DNA of 64,000 nucleotides from Ciona intestinalis. Lineage: Eukaryota; Chordata; Ascidiacea; Phlebobranchia; Cionidae. The DNA lies in assembly GCF_000224145.3 (NCBI RefSeq), contig NC_020177.2:1414694-1478693 (forward strand), read 5' to 3'. Both the position numbers and the translations under genes were made by a program. The notes below the pieces were generated by a model that was not told where the DNA came from, did no database searches, and saw only the letters and a program-made list of their open reading frames with translations. Shown here in pieces: positions 1 to 13,600 of the stretch. How positions within the stretch are numbered: position 1 is the stretch's first letter; each line of letters opens with the position of its first letter.

Positions 1-315
1 AACTTGCCTTATCCTCGCGTGGCCGGACAACGTCAGTCGTTATAATACGGGTGTTTTGTTTTAAACACCTCCTGTCAGCTTACGAGTTATTATGTATGTT
101 ACTTTGTGGGTGATTTTTTGGGGGTGATTTTTACAATTTTTTTTAATGTGTGGCTGATTTTGTTTAACCCATTAGTGACCACTAGTTTATAGCAATTGCC
201 ATTAAGTGTCTTATTCAAGGACACATACCCACAAAAGGTAGTGGCAGCGAGCCTTGAACCCATTACCTATGTGTTAGAGCCAGAGGAGGCGAGCCAATCA
301 CTTTGGCATGGCGCC
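1..315 (-). repeat. tRNA-derived SINE, full copy
   Basis: This copy shows the family layout, read on the - strand: a tRNA-like head starting GGCGCC with an A-box-like TAGCATAGTGG and a B-box-like GGTTCAAGGCTC in better copies; a body with CCTTGGGCAAGACACTTAA, CAACCCAGTGGTCACTAATG and GGTTGTCCAAATTATCAG; an A-rich joint; and a tail with ATCACCCACAAAGTAACATA, GAGGTGTATGAAACAGAACA and GAGGATAAAGTAAGTTACAT. It was recognised by comparing the copies in this window. Ciona is known to carry a composite tRNA-like SINE; that this is the same family is inference. The copy starts at or before the window edge. Confidence 0.85.
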
Positions 316-1287
316 AATCAAACTTAATTATGTATTGTTGTTGACTTTCTATTTCCAGTAATTTTTAAATTGGAACGATGCCACGTTAATGTAAATAACA
401 TTCCAATTTTAGGTTGCTTAGCTGCTAGTCTCTCTAACCACATACTAGTATACAATGTATCCAAGCATATTGCTTATTTAACCTGACAAGGAGACGTTAA
501 ATCACTTTGATGTAAAGTGGACCTTGGTCTTAATCCGTCTGTCTTTTAAACCTTACTCAAACATTAACTTTCTTTTCTCCAGATACTATTTAAACAGGTG
601 TACCTGGTTTTTAGATCAGTTGTCCTTTATGTTCCTCTGGCCAGTTTAATTCGAAATTGAAGATTGTAAAGTGTAGGAATTTTAAAATTAAATTAAAAAA
701 AACAACAATTTTTTAAATAATATTTCATTCTTTTTTAGTTTAATGAATAAGTGTACTTTATTTTAATTGTAACAACTTAATATTAGTTTTTTTTGTCAAT
801 ATCACTTTTTTAAATGGTGTCATTTTGCCGTTATTTTCCATTTCTTTTCTATGTTATTTAAAAATGACTCTTGTTATTGTATTTAAAGAAATAAATTAAA
901 AATATTTATTGGTATGTAGCCATTTATATTTTTATCAATAAATTTTGTGTACATTTAACCAACGGTGATTTAACGACTGTTGTTTTGTCGCTCTTTCCTT
1001 TTTTTGTTTTATTATTCTTGATATATATTTATTATTTTATTCGAGATAAAAAAGTCAAACAAAAAAATTAAAATATATATATTTAATATATATTTTAATT
1101 TTTTTTAACTTTTTGTTTGACTTTTTTTTATCTTGAATAAAATAATAAATATTAAATAAAATAATATATATATATATATAATAATATTGAAATTATAAAC
1201 ATATTTAATTATATAAAAATAAACAACTTTTACAATAGCAATTTACAATTATATCTAAAATACCAATAGACTGTCAATTTTTTGCAG
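316..1287. other. 5' flank of the carbonic anhydrase gene, no gene seen
   Basis: AT-rich sequence without convincing coding potential. The strongest structure is the palindrome at 1020-1160, listed separately. No TATA box at a persuasive distance was found. Confidence 0.6.
1020..1160. repeat. long AT-rich palindrome (foldback)
   Basis: The left arm around 1024-1080 (TTTATTATTTTATTCGAGAT, then AAAAAGTCAAACAAAAA) is mirrored by the right arm around 1098-1160 (TTTTTGTTTGACTTTTTTT, then ATCTTGAATAAAATAATAAA). The arms are about 60 nt with a few mismatches and would fold into a hairpin. It is probably a small foldback transposon remnant. Confidence 0.75.
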
Positions 1288-1333
1288 GTTTTCGACCCTA
1301 ATTTAATTTTAGGGCGGTCTTAATTCATTGAAA
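1274..1333 (+). promoter_or_regulatory. candidate splice acceptors in the 5' leader of the carbonic anhydrase gene
   Basis: TTTTTTGCAG ends at 1287 and AATTTTAG ends at 1312, 46 and 21 nt before the ATG. Either could be the acceptor of a 5'UTR intron or of spliced-leader trans-splicing, which is known in Ciona. The sequence cannot decide between them. Confidence 0.35.
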
Positions 1334-4300
1334 ATGGTTTCAAAATTTAACTTTTCCGTACTGGTGGCCGGTATTTTAATACTAAATGGTTTGTATTTTA
1401 AAATATATTTATAACATAATCATTGTTTTTATTTATTTTTTTGTTTTAGGATGTTTTGCAAGCAATTGGAAATACACTGGAAATTCAGGTAAATTTTTTT
1501 TTTTGAAATTAAGAAATATATATATTCATTTAACAAAACCCATCTTTTAAAATTTTAAATGATGAAAAAATATTGTTACGTGTTAGTTTTATTACAAATA
1601 TTACATGCTAGTGTAGTATTATATAAAACTTAACTTTGAATAATGTAGTTTATGTTATTTAATGGAATTGTATTATATATTCCTAACAATTTTTCGAGTT
1701 ACTTTCGAGTTACTTAAAGTGTATGAAACAGAACACCAGTGTTATAACGATTAACGACTGTCGTTTCCCCACTACGCTAGGGTAAATAAGTTAGTTTTAT
1801 AGATTCATTTAACTACCCATAAAGTTACATACATGGCAACTCATTAGCGGGCACAAGTTGTATAAAACTGAACACCGTATTAATTTATAACGGCTGTCCT
1901 TTCCCCACCATGCAAAAATAAACAAGCTATATAGTGGGGTGGGGGAAGATGGGACACCCTTTCATTCCATTTTCTTGGTAGCAAACTAAAACATTAAAAA
2001 AAATAATAAAACCGTATCCTCACGTAGGGATGCACATAACAGAATTTCGAATCCATGAGATTCGAATCCTTTTGTATTCGAATCTAATTACGGGATTCGG
2101 TATTCTGTTTAATGACGTCATTACACGTCATCTCATATACTATATTAACAATTTTTGAAAGTTATTAATTTTGAAAAAAAATATTTTGGTGTTTGTGGGA
2201 CTTTCGAGAGTAAACGTTTCGTAACGTCTTTTCATAGCCTGCTATACGTTTCATGACGCAAACACTACCCAATAGTACAATTTTTAATCATTTTACAACT
2301 CAAGATCCAACAAGGCTGTTATGAAAGGGTCAATAAACTGACTTTTGTGGGTAAAATTTTTTTTTCTATAAATATAAAAAGATTCGAAATTCTAGATTCG
2401 GAATTCTAGATTCGAATTAAAGTATTCTAGGATATCCTAGAATACCTAATTATTCTGTAATGTGCATCCCTATCCTCACGGCTCCCATAGACCGTTGTTA
2501 ATTGTTTAAAACATGATCAGAGTATTTCGATATTATGTGCTAAAAAGGTGTCCCATTCTCCTCCACCCTGCTATATTACCTCATTGAAACATCTTTTTTA
2601 CTTAACAGGTCCACAGTTTTGGGAGGAAAATTCTCCGAAATGCGGGGAAAATAAACAATCCCCAATTAATATAGAAACTAAATCTGTTTTACCCGACAAA
2701 CAACTGTCCCAGCTCCAGTTTACTGGATATAATCAAAACTTAACGGGAGGAATGCTCATAAATAATGGCCATTCAGGTAATGTAAATTGTGTATATTTAA
2801 CACATTTGTATTTTAATAATTTTTTTTGGTTGTTTTACAAGAATTTGTTTAACCCAGTAGTAGATTATGGATGATATAATTAAATATTTTTTGATGTTTT
2901 TTTTTTAATTAAGATATCTATGTATATATATATATATTTATTTATTTTTGGATTGAAAACTTTTCTGCATAAAGTTTCCATAAAAAAAAACTTTTAAAAA
3001 ATATAAAAATGTTTTAAAAAGTAAATTCTTCTGTTTTGTTTTTAGCTCAGTTAAATTTTCCTGCTGGAAAAAGTTTCCAACTTTTGAGCTCCGTTAACAG
3101 CGAGATTTATCTCGCTCTCCAACTTCATTTCCACTGGACATCGAAGAATGTTTCGACACTAGGAGGCTCTGAGCACTCAGTTGATGGAGAATTTTACGAC
3201 GCCGAGGTTAGAACTGGGAACATCTTTTTTAAATAAAATATTTTAATTATATATATATATAATAAAAAAAATTAAGTTACTATCTACTAAATTACTGTTC
3301 AAAACATCTGCTGATCATGAGTTTAGTATCCAGACAGTAACTTGGTCCATCCTCAGTGTAAAAGAGGTTACCATCCACCAAGTTACTGTCCGAAACATCT
3401 GCTGATCATGAGTTTAGTATCCAGACAGTAACTTGGTCCATCATCAGTGTAAAAGAGGTTACTTTTCTAGTGAACAACAGAAAATACAAAATTCTATTAT
3501 ATAAACACACGTTTTTAGTAACAAATAAAGAAAAAACCTTTATAATTTTGATTTCAATTTATGATTAGGGACGTCTAATGTTTCGGTTTCAAATTTTGCA
3601 TAAATTTCCTACATTTCTAATTTATTTTGTGGCTGAAACGTTAACACTGCCCTTATAGAGGCTAAACGTTGTTGTATTATACTCTAACCTAGGTTTTAGC
3701 GTAAATTTAATTATATGATTTCAAAATCCTTATTAATTTTAATTCCATTGGCCAAGTGGCTACTTAAGCGTCCCTTAAGTAATATAATGTAACTTAATAC
3801 TTTATTGATGGTTTAAATTGTTTGTATGATTACCTTTAAATTTGAGAATCAAAAAGATTTAAACTCTTTGTTGTTTTCCCATTCTTTTGTACCTAATGCT
3901 ATGTTATTACAAGCAAGACACTTAACGGTAATTGTTCCAACTCAGTAGTCACTAATAGGTTTTCAAAATTTTAGTTATATTTATATAAAAACAGCTTAAT
4001 TATCCATTGCTTACCTAGTAGTTCGTAAGCGGCACAAGGTGTATAAAACAAAACATCCGTGTTATAATGTCTGTAATATCCCTTTACAAGTATAAAAAAG
4101 TCACATTTATTTGTTGCATATATTTCAATTTGATGAAAAATGCACTGTAGTAGTGACTTTATCTGGTATTTTCAGAAAATCTTGAAAAAACCTGCCAAAA
4201 TGTAAATTCCATAAAATTTACGACAGATTTAGGTTTAACTTTTTATTAATTTTAATGCAATACATGTATATAATTAAACTTTGAAAAAAAATCTTAAACT

Positions 4301-4567
4301 GAAATTGGCCAAGTCTGGTCCCAATACACATACACCAACGATGTCATCGTATTTTAGACTAAGTCAAACACACAGTGTGAGATACTACTGCGCAAATATG
4401 TGTTCACAAACTAGATAACGGTTTGTACACATGAGGTTAATTGTTTGCGCACACAAAAGATAAAAACATTTTTCAATGAATGTTCATAACATGGCTGTTG
4501 GTATATTTGGAAACCTTTGATTTAAAGTAATTTGGGCGTTTTAATTAGGATAAAAACTATGCAATTT

Positions 4568-4603
<36 letters not shown>

Positions 4604-7600
4604 AAATTTTTTTTTTTATAATTTTTTATATATAAATAAACATAAATGGCTCGTTTGTCTGCTAGGTGTAGCGACCACGCTTATTTTCTTCCAATTGAAT
4701 GTAAATATGTTTTAACTGCAAGCGTGTTTTAACAACTGTTGTTTTGTCGCTATATTCTGTCTTTTTTTTTAAAATATTTCCAAAACTTCGTTACCATAAT
4801 TAAAGTGACAAATAAAAGTTATTATTATTATTATATTGTACGTATGTAATGTAACTTCTTACCCTATCCTCGCGTGTTCAGAAAACGACAGTCGTTAAAT
4901 TTGGGTGTTAAGTTTCATACACCTCCTGCCAGCTTACGAGTTGCCATAATGTTACTTTGTAGGTGATTATTTTTTGTGGGAATTTTTTCATGTATGGCTG
5001 ATGATTTAGACAACCCATTAGTGACAACCCAAGGACGTACGTCCTTTTATTATTATTATTATGATTTTTTAACTAAAAATAAATAATGAAATTTTATTTT
5101 CCCCGCAGATGCATATTGTCCACATAAAGCAACCGTATGGTTCTTTAGATGAAATTAAATCCCAACCCGACGGTCTTGCAGTAATAGGTGTCCTTATAAG
5201 AGCAACAGACCAACAAAACAACGATATTCAGAAACTTCTGGATGTAGCTCAACTTTGTGAATACGCAGGTTTGATGTTTTGGGTGTTTAGTTTATATTTA
5301 ACGCTTGAACATAAATAAATGTAACTTATTTTTTCCCGCGTAGCCGGAAAGCGACAGTCATTATAACACGAGTGTTCATACACCTCGTGCCAGCTTATGA
5401 GTTACCATGTATGTTACTTTGTAGGTGATTTTTTGGCGAGATTTTTTTTATAATTTTTATGTATAGCTGATAATTTATACAACCCATTAGTGACTACTGG
5501 GTTAGAGCAATTGCAGTAAGCGTCTTGCCCAATGACACATACGCCCACAATGGTAGAAGCATTCAGTTTTAATTCAGTGTATGCTCTAACTACTAAGGTA
5601 CGACACTGGTTTTAGGAGAATTTAAAATAATGTTTTGCAAAACCTTTAGTTTATATTCAAAGCTCAATACTGTTTAATCCTCCCATGAATGGATTATAAC
5701 TGTTGTTAAAACATGCTTGTTTTGTTTCATACATTATAAATAAATAAATGAATGTAACTTACTTTATCCTCGCGTAGCCGAAAAACGACAGTCGTTATCA
5801 CACGGGTTTAACACCTCGTGCCAGCTTACGAGTTACCACGTATGTTACTTTGTGGGTGATTATTTTTTAGTGGATTTTTTTATTTTTTTATGTGTAGCTG
5901 GTAATTTGGACAACCCATTAGTGACCACTGGGTTAGAGCAATTGCCGTTAAGTGTCTTGACCAAGGACACATACGCTCACAATGGTAGCAACGACGAGCC
6001 TTGAACCCATAACCTCTGGGTTTATTCATACAACAGTGTTTTGTTTTATACACCTGGTGCCCGCTTAGGAGTTACCACATATATAACTTTGTGGGTGATT
6101 TTTTATGGTAAGTGGTAATTTAACATCCATCATTGACCACTGGATTGTAGCACTTATCAATAAGTGTTTTACATAATGGTACTTAGGTATACACTCTAAA
6201 CACTAAATAAATAGTCGGTTTATGCCTCTGTTTCCCTAAAAAAAGAATGAATGAAATTTATTTTGTCTCTTCGGTCACAATAACAAAGAACGAGAGAGTT
6301 GACAAAAGCGAAAAGACGAGCAGTAACGGTAAAACAACAGTTGTTAAAACACGTAATGATAAAAAAGAAAGAAATAATGTTTTGGATAAAAGGCGTGACC
6401 ATTACACCCTACGGACAATACAATGTAAATGAAGTAAACAACATTTAATTAAACATGTTACGCTGTGGCAAAGTGGTTAGAGCGCCCGTCTTGAAACTGG
6501 AGGTAATAGATTCAAGGCTCGTCGCTGCTACCTTTGTGGGCGTATGTGTCCTTTGGCAAGATACCTAATGGCAATTGCTCCAACCCAGGAGTGAAATATT
6601 CTTTGTTTACTACCACATGGAACAAAAGAGAATGAAAACATGTATCATCTTACCCCACCCTGTTAATAGGCCTAACACAAAATAAAGGGAATTAGAAATA
6701 TTAAAACGACAGTCAATAAAAAACATCTACAGTGCCTACATACAATACATGGTCTGGCCAAATCAATAAAATGCGGAACTAAACTTATTCCTTTGTGACC
6801 AAAGAAATATCAAATTTCCTTTGTCTGTTTTTTTGAATGAAGGGATGTAACCTTTTTATCCACGCGTGGCAGGGCAATAACAGTTGTTATAACATGGTGT
6901 TCTGTTGTTACATACACCTTGTACCCGCTTTTAAGTGTTTTGTTTCCTTGAGCCCGCTTAGGGGTTACCACATGAATGAATGTAACTTGCTTTATTCCGC
7001 GTGGCTGGAAAACGACAGAAGTTAACACACAGTGTTCTGTTTCATACACCTCGTGCCAGTTTACGAGTTACCAAGTATGTTACTTTGTATGTGATTATTT
7101 AGACAACACATTAGTGACCACTGGGTTAAAGCAATTGCCGTTAAATGTCTTGCCCAAAGACACATACGCTCAAAATCTTAGCATCATTCTGTTATAATTC
7201 ACTGAGCTATGACGCTGGCTTTAGGAGAATTTAAGAGAATAGACCGTGTCATTGTGGTGAATATTATGTCTTCAAAACATAACAAAGTAGCATTAATACC
7301 ACACAATAATGCCAAAGGCAAAATTTAAACATGTTATTACTCTGTTACACATTTTGAGAATCATTTATGCTTTGCAGTTTTTTTGTAAAATACTTACCTA
7401 TTTTTTTTCTTGTGCTTTTCACTACTGTGGTAAATAATATTTCAAATTTAAAATATTTTGAAATGTGTATTTACATTCGTTTTGTAGTTTTTACTAAACT
7501 AATGTAGTTTTTACTATAAAATAACACATTATACAGTAGGGTGGGGTAAGATGGGACACTTTTTAGCTCCAATTTCTCGTCCCATTTAGTTGTAAACGAA

Positions 7601-10600
7601 GAACATTCAAAGATTTATAAAACTATATCCTCACACATACACCACCGTTAGTTGTTTTGAACACAATCAGGATACTTAGATATTATGTGCTAAAGGTGTC
7701 CCATCTTCCCCCACCCTACTATATATATAATTAACATAAGCCATTGGTTAAAACCCATGTTAAATTAGCCATGAAATTCCTACATTATCAATTGTATTTC
7801 TGTAACACTAAGACCCATAAACAAAAACCATATAAAAAACCATATAAACTTTCGCTTAATAAGCAAATCTATCAAAAACAACTGGATTCTCAGAAATTTG
7901 TTGCTAAACAAGTTTAAGGACTGAAAAAAGCCTGATGTTTCTTAGCACGATTGTAACTTGGAAGAATAAATTGTTTTGGTTGATTTTTACAAATGAATTG
8001 TAACTTTAGGAAAAATTACAGAAAATTTTATTCTCAACAATCGTGCTAGAAACACCAACTTAGAGTTATCTGCGAGCCATGGAACACCTGGTTATAACGA
8101 CTGTCGTTTCCATGCTATGCGAGGATAAATAAGTTACATTCATTTCATTTTATTACATAATTTTTTCATGTCAAAAACGTGATATTTTAAAAATAATTCT
8201 TTTGAGCACCTTAACTTTATGTATGAACAGATAAATTGTTTTGGTTTATTATTGATTGTTACAAATGGATTGTTTCGTTATAGAAATTACACAGTTTTCA
8301 TAACAATTACCTTTTGCTAAGAAATGATAATTTAGATTTATTTAATACAAGGAATATTTTTGTTGTAATTTGTTTCATGTTATGGTAATAGTAACATAAT
8401 AATATTAATATAATAACTTTATTTTGTCTCTCCGATTAAGGTAGTGAAGATTTAAAAATATTTTATATGAAAACACAGGGTATAGGTTGGGGTAAGATGG
8501 TTCATGTTTTTGTTTTTTTCTCATCTCATTAGGTAGTAAATAAAGAATATTTACATAAATGTATACCAGTAGCCCCGTGCCCCAAAAACCATCTAAATAT
8601 TTTACTAAAACGAATTGCAAAACATTATTGAATCTCAAAATGTAGTAAGCAGTGTTTTAAATAAAACATGACCAGAAAATATAGGATTTCGAGCAATATT
8701 TTTTAAACTGAGTCAAATTTACACCTGGGGTAAATTCCTTGTATTAAGAGGGTAAACGAGCTACCAATCAAAATCCACATCAGATAAGGGGACAAAACTA
8801 AGCCAATTGTAGTACTTTACCAGACATTGAACAACTCTTTGCCAAAAAGCTAGCGCATTCGTCGCATTAAATATAACTGATGTAATTAGTTGTTTTCGCT
8901 TTTTAATAAATGAGCGCCATATTACATATTGGGGGTAAATCTGATAAGCATCTTTGTTAAAAGGGTAAAGCATACAAAAAGTTTAAGAACCACTGGTTTA
9001 GAAATACCCTTTACCCTACAGTACCATACCTTGTACACTTACAAAATCACCACAAACAAATACTTGACAATTTACGCTCAGTTGCATACGCCAGTAATTT
9101 GACTGATCTTTTAAAACCTAAGGTGTTTAGGGGTTAAGGTTGTTCAGGGGTTATCGCAATAAAGAGCCTTGCGTTGCCAAACTTCTGTAAAAATTTTGCA
9201 ACTGCTTTGAAAATGCTTTCAAGGTATTAACAATTGCTTCAACCCAGTGGTCACTAATGGGTTGTCCAAATTATCAACCACACATACAAAATTCCAAAAT
9301 GATCACCCACAAAGTAACATACTTGGTAACTCAAAAGCTGGCACGAGGTGTATTAACGCCCGTGTTATAACGACTGTTGTTACCGGCCATGCAAGGATAA
9401 AGTAAGCTACCTTTATTATGTTCAACAAGAAACTTCGCAAGATTGTCTTTTATCCCTTATTTTCGCACCATATGTGGTGAACTCATACACCCCATGCCCG
9501 CTTTCGATCTGCCAAGTACGCAAGTTTGTGGGTAATTTTCACATTATCCCAGCAAATTTGCCCAGTCAACCCTAAAGATGCAGTTAGAGAAAATGCCACA
9601 TCAGCAGTAATTAACCAGGACTTAAGCCTGGGTTTCAATACTGTGTCTCTATAGCAGAGGTTACAGTTTCAACGCTAGATACTGTTACCAATTATCAGGC
9701 ACACATAAAAATTTTTCAAAAAAGAGTCACCCACAAAGTAACATACTGGCTCAATGAATTATAACAGAACGATGCTAAAATTTTTAGCGTATGTGTCTTT
9801 GGGCAAGACATTCAACGGCAATTGCTTTAACCCAGTGGTCACTAATGGGTTGTCTAAATTATCACCCACAAAGTAACATACTTGGTAACTCGTAAGCTGG
9901 CACGAGATGTATGAAACAGAACACTCGTGTTATAACGACTGTTGTTTTCCGGCAACGCAAGAATAGAGTAAGAAGGTACCTATTTTCTTTCAATTAAATG
10001 TAAATATGCTTTAACCGTGAACGTGTTTTACCAACAGTTGTTTTGTCGCTATATCTTTTTGTTTAAAATATTTTTAAATCTTCGCTACCGTAATGGAAGA
10101 GACAAATAAATTTATTATTATATTTTTATCAAGTTACATTCATTCAATTACCCATGAAGTAACATACATGGTAACTTGTAAGCTGGCACGAGGTGATGAA
10201 CACCCGTGTCATAATGACTGTCGTTTTGTGAGGATAAAGAAAGTTATAACTTGAGGATAAAGTATGTTATATTCATTCAATACAGGCGACACACACATAT
10301 TAGAAGATGGACCAGAATTAATCAATCTACTTCCATCATCTGTGAGTTATTATCGCTATCATGGCTCACTTACTACCCCACCATGTTATGAAACTGTACA
10401 GTGGACGGTATACAAAGAACCCATATATATTTCCCATCAACAGGTATTTTTATTTTATTTTTTTATAACATTTTTTGCTATTTTTTTTATATTTAAAAAA
10501 AATGTTTTCAATTTTTTTTATTTAGATATTTTATTTATTTGCCATTTTTATTTTTCGTTTTATTATTTTTTCATTCAGTTATTTTTTTACCATTTTTTTC

Positions 10601-13600
10601 ATTTTATAATTACTTTATTAAGATTTTTTTTAATTTTTTTCAAATTTTAATTTATTACTTATTTAGTTATTTTTTCAATTTTTTATTTTATTTATTTTAC
10701 CATTTTTTTACGTGGTTGTTTTTTACAATTGTTTTACCACTTTTGATTTAAACTTTATATTTTTTATTCAGGTATTTTTTATTCAGGTATTTTTTATTCT
10801 TCAGGTATTTTTTATTAAATTTTATATTTTTTATTCAGGTATTTTTTATTCAGGTATTTTTTTATTTATTTTATGATTTTTAATTTTTTAACTAACTGTA
10901 TTTTAAGAGCATGGCTAAGTAATTAAGTACCGGGTTTGGTTCTGGGTACTGATAAGCAGATGCGCAATTGAGCAAGACATTTAACAGACATTGCTACAAC
11001 CTAATCATAACAAATGAGTTGTAGCACCCTGGGTGTTGGGGTAATGGGCCAATTTTTTCTATATCTCCGTTCCCGTTTATCAATTTTATCTTAATTATTA
11101 TGTCAAAACAGATAAATCAAAATTAGTTTTATTAGTTCTTGGGTAAGGCATGTAAGGGGCCAAGATTTGCGCCAGAGTTTTAACCCCGGTCTCTAGTTAC
11201 ACTGCAGTTCTATTATACATGCAGTGGCGCAGCCAGAAAAAAATAAGGGGGGGGTTAATCAGAAAATTTTTCAAAAAAAAAAAAAATGTTTTTTTTAACT
11301 AAAAAAAAAAAATTTTTGTTTGGTTTAAGGGGGGGGGTCACGACCCCCGAAAACCCCCCTAGCTGTGCCACTGTATACACGGGTGAGGTCCTTAGAGCGC
11401 AATACTCCATTGGGCCTGAGATTTGAACCAGATTTGGCCCGTACTCCAACATTGTGTATGCACATTCTATTTTATATGAGTAAGATCCTACAGTGAGGCA
11501 TGCCATGGGACCTGAGATTTGGGCCACAGTTGGCCTGTTACCCAACATTGTTTATGCACATTCTATGCTATATCAGTGAGATCCTACAGTTAGGTAGGTC
11601 ATGGGACCTGGGATTTAGGCTCGTTACTCCAACATTGTATATGCACATTCTATTCTATATGGTGGGGCACAACATGGGACTTGAAATTTTAGACCAGAGT
11701 TGGCCTGTTACCCTAACACACAGGGCTACAGTTTTTGTACTTATATTTTGAGTATGAGGCTTTGAGACAGTTTGACACTTAGCACCAATTGCTCCAACCC
11801 ATTGGTCCTTTAATGGGTTTCTAAATTGTCAGTCATACAAGTGATATCATCAATACAAAATCACGCAAAAAATTGAATATATATGTAACTTACTTTATCC
11901 TTGCCTAACTGGAAAGAGACAGTCGTTAGAACATGGGTGTTCTATTTTATACATCTCGTGCCAGCTTAGGAGTTACCATATATATTACTTTGTAGGTGAA
12001 AATTTTAGGAGGGGGGTTAATTTTTACGTGTGGCTTATATTTCGGGCAAGTTACATACATGGTACATTATACACAGACATGAGAATTAGATAAGGCAAGA
12101 TTAAACACTTGCCTGTCATAAATTAACATGTTTTATCACATTAAGTAAACTTTGTACAAGTAAATGGAAAACACCAGTGTTTCACACAATAAAAAATTCC
12201 CTAGCTTAAAAATTTCACATTTATTTTCAATTAAAAAATATTAGTGTTGCACAAATATATTTTAGATTAAAAAAAAATTGGAAACACTGGGACCATATAT
12301 CATGCTGTGACTACACCATAATCTAGACATTGGCATAGTTTATTGTACTAAGTGTACCTTGGTCTTGATAACTATTAACCAGTTGTAAAAACCTACGCCT
12401 AACAAACCTCTTGTAGTTTGTTTTGTTGACTGAGATATTATGTGTTTTTATTTAAAATGAATGTAACTTGCTTTATTTTTGCGTGGACGGAAAACCACAG
12501 TTGATATACACAGGTGTTCAGTTTCATACACCTCGTTTTAGCTTCAAGTTACCAAGTATTTCACTTTGTTGGTGATTAATTTTTAGGTGATTATTTTTAT
12601 AGTTGATAATTTGGACAACCCAATAGTGACCACTGGGTTGGACCAATTGCCAGTAAGAGTCTTACCTGTACGCCCACAATGATAGCAGCGGCAAGCCTTG
12701 AACCCATTACCTCTGGGTAAGAGGCACGCGCGCTAACCACTTTGTCATGGCGCTGGACACCGAATGTTTGATTTTAATGTAAAACTCATGATTGTAAAAA
12801 AAGTCAAGCTAATTTTAATATGGTTTCCTAATTAATGCGAAACATGAATTTTGGTGCTGTGGCACAGTGTTTAGCGTGCTTACCTTTAACCAACCAGTTC
12901 TGCATGGCTGCAGCCATTACCAGACTGCCAGCCATGCATAAAAACAATCAGTATGAGATAGAAAACCTGTGTTATAATGACTGTTGTTTTTCCACCATGC
13001 GAAGATAAAGCAAGTTACATTCATGATTTATCATTCAATTTTGCAAAATATTTGCGTTAAATTGCCCAACAACAATATTGTTTACCAGAAATACCCATAT
13101 AACCTACTACAGTGTTTCACAAAGCATTTTGTTCCTTACTGAAACGTAAAGTTATATATAGTGGGGAGTGGGGGAAGTTGGGACACCTTTTCATTGTAAT
13201 TTCTTGTCACATTTAGTAAATAAGTAAATCCAAAGAATTGTAAAACCGTATCCTCATGACTTCCATACCGTTGTCAACTGTTTAAAACACGATCAAGATA
13301 TTTAGATATTACTTGCTAAAGGTTTTCAACTTACCCTACAGTACTATATTGCTATTACGTTTAAATGTTTTTAACGCAAGTTAAGCGTGTCTTTTGAAAC
13401 TAGCAACCCATGAAATAACAATAACATAAATGTTTTAGTTGCGAAAACTAGAAGGAAGTTAGTTTACGTTGCTTTTGTTAATCTAACAAGTTTATTGTTT
13501 TACAAATATCTTTTTGATTTACAACAATTTTTGTTGTGAATGAAAATTTTTTAAAATTTTTTTTTTATAAAATTGCTAAAATGACTATAAAATTGCGACT

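Noticed and set aside
10444..10751. Phe/Tyr-rich hydrophobic frames
   Set aside because: T-rich low-complexity intron sequence.
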